Shown piece by piece: positions 24,251 through 31,545 of a DNA stretch of 64,000 nt (positions within the stretch are counted from its first letter, which is position 1; each line of letters begins with the position of its first letter). Below the pieces are notes generated by a model. It was not told the origin of the DNA. It ran no database searches and saw only the letters and a program-made list of their open reading frames with translations. The translations under genes and the position numbers were made by a program. Source of the DNA: Acidimicrobiaceae bacterium (GTDB lineage: Bacteria > Actinomycetota > Acidimicrobiia > Acidimicrobiales > RAAP-2); contig DAHUZK010000016.1 of the NCBI GenBank assembly GCA_027306605.1, positions 1-64,000 of the forward strand, read 5' to 3'.

Positions 24251-24649
24251 ATGGACGACCGCCGACACATCTCCTCGGGCTCGCCCTTCGAGGCCGGCAT
24301 CGGCTTCAGCCGTGCGCGGCGGGTCGGTGACCGTGTCGTCGTCGCCGGGACGGCGCCGGTGCTCCCCGGCGGGGGCTGCCCGGTGGGCGCCGGACCGCAG
24401 GCCCGTCGCTGCCTGGAGATCATCGAGCAGGCCCTCTCGGAGGCGGGAGCGCGTCTCGACCACGTGGTGCGCACCCGGATGTACCTGACATCGGCCGACG
24501 ACGCCGGTGCCGTCGGCGCGGTGCACGCGGAGGTGCTCGGACAGGTGCGACCGGCATCGACCATGGTCGTGGTGGCGGCGTTGCTGGACCCCGCCTGGAA
24601 GGTGGAGATCGAAGCCGAGGCGGTCCTGCCCGCAGGCGGCGCGTCCTAG
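24251..24649 (+). CDS. RidA/YjgF family protein
   Basis: A 132-residue RidA-like protein. Family members hydrolyse reactive enamine/imine intermediates or act in catabolic pathways. Typical features are GSPFEAGIGFSRARRVGDRVVVAGTAP at the N-terminus, QARRCLEIIEQALSEAGARLDHVVRTRMYLT, and a C-terminal PASTMVVVAALLDPAWKVEIEAEAV. The position that is a key arginine in true RidA deaminases (R-x-x-x-x-V/A) is not obvious: the sequence reads QVRPASTMVVV, keeping R. The closest likeness is to the aminoacrylate-peracid-reductase-like/uncharacterised branch. GGGAGG precedes the ATG. The gene ends in a CTAG that also holds the stop of the convergent hydrolase gene. Confidence 0.85.
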   Translation: MDDRRHISSGSPFEAGIGFSRARRVGDRVVVAGTAPVLPGGGCPVGAGPQARRCLEIIEQALSEAGARLDHVVRTRMYLTSADDAGAVGAVHAEVLGQVRPASTMVVVAALLDPAWKVEIEAEAVLPAGGAS

Positions 24650-25782
24650 CTGGCCAGGCCGGCCACGGCGGCGGCCACGATGTTGGCGCCACGGAGGTCG
24701 CCGACGAGACCCGACTCCATCTTGTTCATCACGTAGCAGATGGCCAGGTCGGCGTCCTGGTCGACGATGATGACCGAGCCGCCGTACCCGCCCCAGTAGC
24801 AGGCGCGGGGGCCGAGGGGCATCTCGGGCGGGTTGCTCAGGCCGTATCCCATGCCGATGCGCTGCCGGACGCCGAGCACCTTGTCCACTCCGTCGGCCTG
24901 GACCTCGAAGATGGGATCGGTACCGCCGGCCGAGAGGAGGCGTACCCCGCGGGTCTGGCCGCGGCCGGCCACCACCGACTGTACGGCGGCCACCGAGCGG
25001 GCGTTGCCCTGGCCGTTGGCGGCGGGGATCTCGGCGCGACGCCACCACCCGTGATGGGCCATGGTGGCGTCGATGGGCGGGTTGAGGAAGGTCTTCAACA
25101 TGAGGTCGGAGACCTGGCCCTCCATGTCCGCCGGATTGATCGGCGGGGGAGGGATGACGTTCGACACGCGGTGGTCCTCGCTCGGCGGCAGGCCGATGTG
25201 GAAATCGGCGTCGAGCTGCCGGGCCACCTCCCGCGCGAAGAACGTCCCGATGGAGTCGCCGGTGATGCGGCGGACGATCTCCCCGATGAGGTAGCCCTGC
25301 GTCACGGCGTGGTATCCCGAGCCCGTGCCCGGCTCCCACCACGGCGCCTGCGCGGCCAGACGTGACGTGCACAGCTCCCAGTCGGCGAGGTCCTCCGCAG
25401 CGAGGGGCTCCTCCCAGCCGCTGAGGCCGGCGGTGTGGCCCATGACGTGGCGCACCTCGATCCGCTCCTTGCCGTTGGTGCCGAACTCGGGCCAGTACCG
25501 CGCAACCGGCGCATGGAAGTCCAGCTCGCCCCGGTCGTGCAGCATCAGCGCCACGAGGAAGGTCATGGTCTTGGTCGTGGACCAGACATTGGTGAGGGTG
25601 TCGCGCTCCCACGGGCGCGTCCGCTCCGGGTCGGCCCAGCCGCCCCACAGGTCGACGACGGGTTCGCCGTGCAGGTAGACGGCGACGGACGCACCCACGT
25701 CGGCACCCGACTCGAGCTGCCCGGCCAGGGTCTGGCGTACCGCCTCGAAGCGCGGCTCGCAGGTTCCGTGCACATCTGCCAT
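24646..25782 (-). CDS. serine hydrolase of the class C beta-lactamase / EstB esterase family
   Basis: A 378-residue cytoplasmic enzyme (no signal peptide). The S-x-x-K motif is S68-T-T-K71 in NVWSTTKTMTF, and the tyrosine motif is Y157-H-A in GTGSGYHAVTQGYL. Near the C-terminus CYWGGYGGSVIIVD takes the place of the K-T-G/HTG strand. The plan matches the EstB-like esterases (beta-lactamase superfamily) that cleave short esters or lactones rather than true beta-lactamases, which are exported. Being next to a Baeyer-Villiger monooxygenase, it may hydrolyse the resulting ester. It is divergent from the CrtI-like gene, with 32 bases between the starts, and its stop overlaps that of the RidA gene. 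Confidence 0.88.
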   Translation of the reverse strand: MADVHGTCEPRFEAVRQTLAGQLESGADVGASVAVYLHGEPVVDLWGGWADPERTRPWERDTLTNVWSTTKTMTFLVALMLHDRGELDFHAPVARYWPEFGTNGKERIEVRHVMGHTAGLSGWEEPLAAEDLADWELCTSRLAAQAPWWEPGTGSGYHAVTQGYLIGEIVRRITGDSIGTFFAREVARQLDADFHIGLPPSEDHRVSNVIPPPPINPADMEGQVSDLMLKTFLNPPIDATMAHHGWWRRAEIPAANGQGNARSVAAVQSVVAGRGQTRGVRLLSAGGTDPIFEVQADGVDKVLGVRQRIGMGYGLSNPPEMPLGPRACYWGGYGGSVIIVDQDADLAICYVMNKMESGLVGDLRGANIVAAAVAGLAS

Positions 25783-25802
25783 GGGGGGAACTTATCGCTC
25801 GC

Positions 25803-25808
25803 TAACGT
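25803..25808 (+). promoter_or_regulatory. -10 box (TAACGT) for a leaderless transcript
   Basis: TAACGT ends six bases before the GTG at 25815, in the 32-base gap between two divergent genes; no ribosome binding site is present. Confidence 0.45.
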
Positions 25809-25814
25809 CGGCCC

Positions 25815-27242
25815 GTGCCGGACGTGGACGCGGTCGTGGTGGGCTCGGGCCCCAACGGGCTGGCGGCCGCGCTCACGCTGCTCCGGGCCGGTGTGGGGGT
25901 GGAGGTGGTCGAGGGCGCGCCGGAGGTCGGCGGCGGGACGCGCACCGAGGCGCTCACCCTCGAGGGTTTCCGCCACGACGTGTGCTCGGCCGTGCACCCG
26001 TTGCTGACGGTCTCGCCCTTCTTCCGCTCGCTCGACCTGCCCGCTCTCGGCATCGTGCTGCGCCGGGCGCCGGTGGCCTTCGCCCATCCGCTCGACGGCG
26101 GCCGGGCCGTCGCCCTCTGCGGCAACGTCGCGGAGACCGCAGCGCGTCTCGGCGGTGACGGGCCTGCCTACCGCGGGCTGATGCAACCGTTGGTCGAGGG
26201 CCTCGACCGCATCGTCGAGCCAGTGCTGGGCCCCCTGCGCAGCCTGCCGCGGGACCCGCGTGCCCTGGCCCGCTTCGCTCTCGCCGGCCTTCCCTCGGCC
26301 CGCCATGCCACCCGGCGCTTCTCGACGGACGCGGCACGGGCACTGGTGGCCGGAGCGGCGGCGCACTCGATGCAGCCGCTGACGGCGCCCCTCACCGCGG
26401 GGTTCGGGCTACTGCTCGGCGCGATCGGGCACGCGGCGGGGTGGCCGGTCGTCCAGGGCGGCAGCGCGGCGATCGCGGAGGGGCTGGCCGGCGAGGTGCG
26501 CCGGCTGGGCGGCGTGGTGCACACGGGACGGTGGGTGACCTCGCTGGCCGAGCTGCCCCGCGCCCGCGCCGTCCTGCTCGACGTCTCGCCCCGCCAGTTC
26601 GTCACCCTGGCCGGCTCCGGGCTGACACGACGCCGGGCGCGTCCCTGGGTGCGCTTCGGACCCGGGCCGGGCACCTGCAAGGTGGACTGGGCGCTCGACG
26701 GACCGGTGCCCTGGAGAGCCGAAGCCTGCGGGCGGACCGTCACGCTGCACGTGGGCGGGACCTTCGACGACGTGGCGCGATCGGAGGCAGCCGTGGGGGC
26801 GGGCCGCCATCCCGAACGCCCCTACGTGCTGCTGGCCCAGCCCTCGGTGGTCGACCCGACCCGTGCCCCGGGGGGCAAGCAGACGTTGTGGGCGTACTGC
26901 CACGTCCCGAACGGATCCACCGTGGACATGCACGAACGGATGGAGCGGCAGATCGAACGCTTCGCTCCCGGCTTCCGCGACCGAGTGCTGGCGCGGACGG
27001 TGCGCACGGCCGCCGAGGCCGAACGGCACAACCCGAACCTCCTCGGAGGTGATGTGAACGGCGGCGCGGCGACACTGCGGCAGACGGCCTTCCGGCCGGT
27101 GGCGCGCTGGAACCCCTACCGGACGCCGCTCGAGGGTGTGTATCTCTGCTCGGCCTCGACGCCACCGGGGGGCGGGGTGCACGGGATGTGCGGTGTGGGA
27201 GCGGCGGAATCGGTGCTGCGTGACCGCTTCGGGAAGCGCTAG
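25815..27242 (+). CDS. phytoene-desaturase-like FAD oxidoreductase
   Basis: A 475-residue flavoprotein beginning with the dinucleotide-binding motif VDAVVVGSGPNGLAAALTLLRAGVGVEVVEGAPEVGGGTRTE. Near the C-terminus is the second FAD motif GVYLCSASTPPGGGVHGMCGVGAAESVL, which is typical of the CrtI/PYROXD2-like group. These enzymes desaturate or oxidise isoprenoids and other hydrophobic substrates. No other carotenoid gene (crtB, crtE) is nearby, so a carotenoid role is not supported; many actinobacterial members have unknown substrates. The GTG start follows a TAACGT box by six bases. It ends 12 bases before the stop of the convergent ABC-F gene. Confidence 0.85.
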   Translation: MPDVDAVVVGSGPNGLAAALTLLRAGVGVEVVEGAPEVGGGTRTEALTLEGFRHDVCSAVHPLLTVSPFFRSLDLPALGIVLRRAPVAFAHPLDGGRAVALCGNVAETAARLGGDGPAYRGLMQPLVEGLDRIVEPVLGPLRSLPRDPRALARFALAGLPSARHATRRFSTDAARALVAGAAAHSMQPLTAPLTAGFGLLLGAIGHAAGWPVVQGGSAAIAEGLAGEVRRLGGVVHTGRWVTSLAELPRARAVLLDVSPRQFVTLAGSGLTRRRARPWVRFGPGPGTCKVDWALDGPVPWRAEACGRTVTLHVGGTFDDVARSEAAVGAGRHPERPYVLLAQPSVVDPTRAPGGKQTLWAYCHVPNGSTVDMHERMERQIERFAPGFRDRVLARTVRTAAEAERHNPNLLGGDVNGGAATLRQTAFRPVARWNPYRTPLEGVYLCSASTPPGGGVHGMCGVGAAESVLRDRFGKR

Positions 27243-27245
27243 ACG

Positions 27246-27259
27246 CCTAGGCGCCTAGG
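27246..27259. terminator. perfect 14-bp palindrome between convergent genes
   Basis: CCTAGGCGCCTAGG is its own reverse complement. It lies between the stop of the CrtI-like gene (27240-27242) and includes the stop of the ABC-F gene (27255-27257). It could act as a small bidirectional terminator or a protein site. CTAG is normally rare in such DNA and occurs twice here. Confidence 0.4.
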
Positions 27260-28967
27260 GGCCCGCTCGACCGTCGGTCGGCTCGTCGCGGGGGCGTCGC
27301 ACCGGGTCGTCCGGGCCGGGGAGCTCGACGCGGCGGGTGAGGGCGACGGCGTCGAGCAGCCGGCGGTCGTGCGAGACCAGCAGCAACGTGCCCGTGTACC
27401 CGTCGAGGGCCGACTCGAGCTGTTCGATGGCCGGGAGGTCGAGGTGATTGGTCGGCTCGTCGAGCACGAGGAAATTGACGCCGAGCGCGGCGAAGGCGGC
27501 CAGCTCGGCGCGCGTGCGCTCGCCCGGCGACAGCGACCGGGTGGGGCGCAGGGCCGCGTCGGCACCCAGTCCGAACTTGGCGAGCTGGGAGCGGGCCCGG
27601 TCCGCCGGGAGCCCGGTGGTGGCGGCGAAGGACTCGGCCAGCACGTGAGGACCACGGAGCAGGCGCCGGTCCTGGGCGAGCTCGCCGGGCACGACGCTCG
27701 GACCGGTGCGGCGGGTGCCGCCGGCGAGGGGCAGGCGGCCGAGGATCGCCTCGACGAGGCTCGTCTTGCCCGAGCCGTTCGGGCCGACCAGGCCGACACG
27801 TTCGGCCCAGCCGATCTCGAGGGTGAGCGGCCCCAGGACGAAGTCGCCGCGCCGGACCACGGCGTCCTCGAGCCGGACCACGACGTCGCCCGACCGCGCC
27901 GCCTCGTTGATGGCGAAGCGGAGGTCCCATCCCTGCCACGGCTTGTCGACGACCTCAAGGGAGTCGAGGGCCCGCTGGGTGCGACGCGCCCGCGACGCCA
28001 GGTTCTCGGTGCGCTCGATGCGGAAGTCGCGCTGGGTCTTGTCCCTGTCCCGAGGCTGCTTCTTCTCGCGCCTGACGCCCGTGGTCGCCCACCGGCGCTC
28101 GCGGCGGGCCCTCCGGTCGAGGACGCCCCGCCGCGACTCGTAGACCGCGTAGGCCTCCTCGGCATGCGCCCGGTTGGCGGCCCGTTCCGCCTGGAAGGCT
28201 GCCCAGCCACCGGCGAACTGCCGTGAGCCGTGCGTGTGCTCGTCGAGCTCGAGCACCTCGGTCACGGTGCGCTCCAGGAAGGCCCGGTCGTGCGACACGA
28301 TGACCATGGCGCCGCGCCGGCCGTCGACCACCTCCTCGAGCCGGGACAGGCCGTCGAAATCGAGGTCGTTCGTCGGCTCGTCGAGGAGGGTCACGTCGAA
28401 GCGGGCCAAGAGCACGGCAGCCAGCGCGGCACGAGCCGCCTGGCCGCCCGAGAGGGTGGCGAGCGGCAGGCCGAGGACGGTCTCGGGCAGACCCACCTGG
28501 CGGAGCGCGGCCACCAGGCGGGCCTCGAAGTCGCCGGCCGAGGTCGCCTCGTAGCGGGTCAGCGCCGCGGCGTAGCGCTCCTCGGCCGCCACAGCGCCCG
28601 TGGCGAGCGCGCCGGCCGCTTCGGCCAGCGCGGCCTCGCCGGCGGTCACGCCCGTGCGTCGCTCGAGGGCGGCTCGCACCGTGTCGTCACCTCCGGGATG
28701 CTCCTGGCCGAGATAGCCCACGGAGGCGTCGGGCGGATCGAGCACGACCTTGCCGCCGTCGGGGACGACGAGACCGGAGAGCACCTGGAGCAGGGTCGAC
28801 TTGCCGGCGCCGTTGGGCCCGATCACGCCGAGACAGGTACCGGCGGCGACGCGCAGGGAGACGTCGTCGAGGACGACCCTGCCCCCCCGCTCGCAGCGGA
28901 TGTGGCGGGCGACGAGGGTGGCGGCTGGTGCAGCGGGGGACGGTGGTGCAGCGGGGAAGGAGGGCAT
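27255..28967 (-). CDS. ABC-F family ATPase
   Basis: A 570-residue soluble protein with two ATP-binding domains and no membrane segment. The first domain has GPNGAGKST, LSGGQAARAAL and LLDEPTNDLDF; the second has GPNGSGKTS, LSPGERTRAEL and LDEPTNHLDL. Between them is a charged linker (NRAHAEEAYAVYESRRGVLDRRARRERRW...KKQPRDRDKTQRDF), as in ABC-F proteins that bind the ribosome's E site and relieve stalling or antibiotic inhibition. Whether it confers resistance or acts in translation control cannot be decided. The ATG at 28967 is preferred, with GGAG about nine bases upstream; the open frame extends 19 codons further. The N-terminal PAAPPSPAAPAA leader is disordered. Confidence 0.9.
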   Translation of the reverse strand: MPSFPAAPPSPAAPAATLVARHIRCERGGRVVLDDVSLRVAAGTCLGVIGPNGAGKSTLLQVLSGLVVPDGGKVVLDPPDASVGYLGQEHPGGDDTVRAALERRTGVTAGEAALAEAAGALATGAVAAEERYAAALTRYEATSAGDFEARLVAALRQVGLPETVLGLPLATLSGGQAARAALAAVLLARFDVTLLDEPTNDLDFDGLSRLEEVVDGRRGAMVIVSHDRAFLERTVTEVLELDEHTHGSRQFAGGWAAFQAERAANRAHAEEAYAVYESRRGVLDRRARRERRWATTGVRREKKQPRDRDKTQRDFRIERTENLASRARRTQRALDSLEVVDKPWQGWDLRFAINEAARSGDVVVRLEDAVVRRGDFVLGPLTLEIGWAERVGLVGPNGSGKTSLVEAILGRLPLAGGTRRTGPSVVPGELAQDRRLLRGPHVLAESFAATTGLPADRARSQLAKFGLGADAALRPTRSLSPGERTRAELAAFAALGVNFLVLDEPTNHLDLPAIEQLESALDGYTGTLLLVSHDRRLLDAVALTRRVELPGPDDPVRRPRDEPTDGRAGP

Positions 28968-29194
28968 GAGTGAGCTCCGGCACAGGGACGGCGGGTGACA
29001 ACGGGCGGCGGGTGACGACGACACCGATGGGCCGCGGGACGCGCTGGGGCTCTACCTCACGCCCGGCATGGTAGCTCGCGACGCCCCGGTACCGGCCACG
29101 CGATGGCAACCGCGCTGCGACGGGACCGTTCCGGTGCGCGCGGTACCGTGCCCGCACGGGTTGCTGGTTGGCCGACCGGCATGAGGGGGGAGCA

Positions 29195-30832
29195 GTGCGG
29201 GCGAGCGTCAAAGCCGTCGAGTCGCGCCATGTGCCGACGGCGGACGCCGCCCCTGCCGATGCGGAGGCGCCGCGGGGAGCCCCGAGCACGGCCGCCGACC
29301 CGGGCTCGACCACCAGAGCGGCGGAAGCGGCGGAAGCGGCGGGAGCGGCGGGAGCGGCGCGGCGGCCGCTGCCACCGCGGGCCGTCGAGCTGCTCGGGCT
29401 GGCACTCGGGGTCGGGTTCATCGCAGCCGTCGCGCTGAACCGTCCGCTCTCGAGCGACGAGCTGTGGTCGGTCGCCGCCGGTCAGTGGATGCTGTCCCAC
29501 CACGCCATCATGGGCCTGGACCCCTTCAGCTACACCGAGGCGCATCGGCGCTGGGTGACCGACGAGTGGGGCTCCGAGGTGGTGCTGGCCTCGCTGGTCC
29601 GGTCCGTCGGCTCCTGGGCGTATGCCGTCTATGCCATCGTGCTCGGCGGGGGATGCCTGTGGGCGAGCGCCGCCTACGCCCGGGTGCTCGGCGCCCGCGG
29701 CGGGCGGGTGGCGGCCATCGTGCTGCTCTTGGCCGGCGGACTGGCCGGCACCGTGGTCTACGACCGCGGTCTCGATTTCTCGCTGGTCTGGTTCCCCCTG
29801 GATCTGCTGGTCCTCGCCAAGGCGCGCCGCGATGTGCGCTGGCTGTGGCTGTTGCCGCCCCTGTGCGTGCTCTGGGTCAACACCCACGGGTCCGTCCTGC
29901 TGGGCCTGGTGGTGATCGGTGTCGAGCTGGCTTGGTCCCTGGTCCCGCGGCGCGTCGTGCGGCGCGTCGGCGGGACGCTCCAGGCGCCGCACCCCAAGTC
30001 GTTGGCGCTGGCGCTGGCCGCCTCGCTGCTGGCCTCGTTCGTCACGCCGTACGGACCGGGCCTCCTCGTCTACGACCTGAACGTCTCGCGCAACCCGCAG
30101 ATCACCAAGTACATCAACGAGTGGCATTCGCCGGACTTCCATTCCGCGATGACCCTGCTCGTCTTCCTGGTGCCCCTGGCACTGCTGGTGGCCTGCCTGT
30201 GGACCCGCCGGCTCCCGCTGTTGGAGTGCTCGCTCGCCGCCGCCCTCTTCGTCGAAGGCCTGCGCACCGAGCGCATCGCCGTCTACCTCATGCTCGTCGC
30301 CGGCGGCTTGGCCGCCTCGCTCCCGGCTCGTCGGCCCTGGAGCACCACGGCCCGGCGGGGTGCCGCGGTCGTGCTGGCCGGCCTGGGTGTCGTCATCCTG
30401 GCCGCGCCGTCGGTCCCCACCGGAAGCGTGTCGCCGGCGGAGCCCGTCGCAGCCTTCGACTTCTTGCAGTCGCACCCCGGGCGGATCTTCACGGAGTACT
30501 CGTGGGGCGACTACTCGATCATGCGCCACCGCGCCACGTTCGTGGACGGACGCACGGATCTCTTCGAGGGCAAGGTGTTGACCCAGTTCTTCGACGTGAT
30601 GAACCTGACCGTCGCGCCCGACCCCATCCTGGCGGCCTATCACGTGGACTATGTCGTGTGGGCCCCCCACACGGCGCTCTCGGTCTATCTCGCCCACGAC
30701 CCCCGCTGGCGGGTGGTGGAGCGCACCGCGGTGGCATCGGTGTTCGCCCGACGGGCTCAGCCCAACACGGCTGCGACGCCGCGTGTCTCACCGTCCTCGT
30801 CGGCCCAGACGTCGAGCGCGCCGAAGCCGTAG
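29195..30832 (+). CDS. large polytopic membrane protein, GT-C-like
   Basis: A 545-residue membrane protein. The GTG at 29195 has GGGGGGAG directly upstream and is preferred to the ATG at 29181-29183, which is in another frame, or the open-frame start at 29168. The first 60 residues are disordered and rich in Ala, with an AEAAEAAGAAGAA run. Ten or so membrane helices follow. Between helices one and two lies SSDELWSVAAGQWMLSHHAIMGLDPFSYTEAHRRWVTDEWGSEV, the outside acidic loop characteristic of GT-C-fold glycosyltransferases or related membrane enzymes that use lipid-linked sugars. The C-terminal 110 residues form a soluble domain (FDFLQSHPGRIFTEYSWGDYSIM). It overlaps the convergent PrmC-like gene by 76 bases. 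No specific function can be named. Confidence 0.75.
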   Translation: MRASVKAVESRHVPTADAAPADAEAPRGAPSTAADPGSTTRAAEAAEAAGAAGAARRPLPPRAVELLGLALGVGFIAAVALNRPLSSDELWSVAAGQWMLSHHAIMGLDPFSYTEAHRRWVTDEWGSEVVLASLVRSVGSWAYAVYAIVLGGGCLWASAAYARVLGARGGRVAAIVLLLAGGLAGTVVYDRGLDFSLVWFPLDLLVLAKARRDVRWLWLLPPLCVLWVNTHGSVLLGLVVIGVELAWSLVPRRVVRRVGGTLQAPHPKSLALALAASLLASFVTPYGPGLLVYDLNVSRNPQITKYINEWHSPDFHSAMTLLVFLVPLALLVACLWTRRLPLLECSLAAALFVEGLRTERIAVYLMLVAGGLAASLPARRPWSTTARRGAAVVLAGLGVVILAAPSVPTGSVSPAEPVAAFDFLQSHPGRIFTEYSWGDYSIMRHRATFVDGRTDLFEGKVLTQFFDVMNLTVAPDPILAAYHVDYVVWAPHTALSVYLAHDPRWRVVERTAVASVFARRAQPNTAATPRVSPSSSAQTSSAPKP

Positions 30833-31545
30833 CGGGCCAGCGCCGGCTCGAGCAGCTCGGCCTGCTCCCCGCCGATCTCGAGGAGGAGCGAGCCACCTCG
30901 ACGGAGCATCCGGGGCGCGTCCGCCACGGCGCGACGCAGGACGTCGGTACCGTCGGGCCCACCGTCGTAGTGCGAGGCATCCTCGAATCGGAGCGTGTCG
31001 CGGGGGAGCAGGGCCAAGTCCGGCGTGGGCACGTAGGGAACCACGGCCACCACGACGTCGAGCGCACCGTGCAACTCGCCGGGCACGGGGGCATAGAGGT
31101 CGCCGTGCACGGCATCGACGCCGTTCGACCTGGCACAGGCCACCGCGCGCGGATCGGTGTCGGTGCCCACGACGCGCGCCCGGGGCCTGGCGGCCGAGAG
31201 GCTGGCGGCGAGGGCGCCCGAGCCGGTGCACAGATCGAGGGCACAGCCGCCGGCGGGCAGCCGCGCCGCGGCACGGCGGGCCAAGGGGAGGCTCTGCCAG
31301 CGGGGCACGTAGACGCCGGGCTCGACACGCAGCTCGAGATCGCCGAAGGCGGCCCGGCCCGTGACCCATGCCAGGGGCTCGCCGCTGAGGCGGCGCTCGG
31401 CCAGGACCCCGAGCAGCGCCTCGTCGCCCCCGGCCCGGGCGATCAGCTCCTCGGCCTCCTCGGTGGCGGCCACGCACCCGGCCCGGGACAGCCGTGCGGC
31501 GAGGGCGGCGGCGGTGTCGGCGTCGGGTCGTGGTCGCGTCGTCAG
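30757..31545 (-). CDS. PrmC/HemK-related methyltransferase with altered NPPY motif
   Basis: About 262 residues. SAM-binding motif I is GCALDLCTGSGALAASLSAARP, followed by VVGTDTDPRAVACAR. PrmC enzymes methylate the glutamine of the release-factor GGQ loop using an N-P-P-Y motif. In a PrmC-related actinobacterial subfamily this becomes N-x-P-Y-V-P. Here it is VVVAVVPYVPTPDL, so the asparagine that positions the glutamine is replaced by valine. Activity on glutamine is therefore doubtful. The start is uncertain: the frame has no ATG, GTG or TTG at the right place. A CTG at 31545 would overlap the TGA of the upstream MFS gene (CTGA), and a GTG at 31473 is the alternative. Confidence 0.75.
   Translation of the reverse strand: MTTRPRPDADTAAALAARLSRAGCVAATEEAEELIARAGGDEALLGVLAERRLSGEPLAWVTGRAAFGDLELRVEPGVYVPRWQSLPLARRAAARLPAGGCALDLCTGSGALAASLSAARPRARVVGTDTDPRAVACARSNGVDAVHGDLYAPVPGELHGALDVVVAVVPYVPTPDLALLPRDTLRFEDASHYDGGPDGTDVLRRAVADAPRMLRRGGSLLLEIGGEQAELLEPALARYGFGALDVWADEDGETRGVAAVLG

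Noticed and set aside
24646..25782. Beta-lactamase resistance gene
   Set aside because: No signal peptide and a Y-H-A motif in place of Y-x-N; the EstB-like esterase group fits better.
25815..27242. Carotenoid biosynthesis gene crtI
   Set aside because: Similarity to the family is clear but no crtB, crtE or other carotenoid gene is nearby, so only the fold family is named.
29057..30697. 546-codon minus-strand frame
   Set aside because: Shadow of the GT-C-like membrane protein; no hydrophobic or domain structure of its own.
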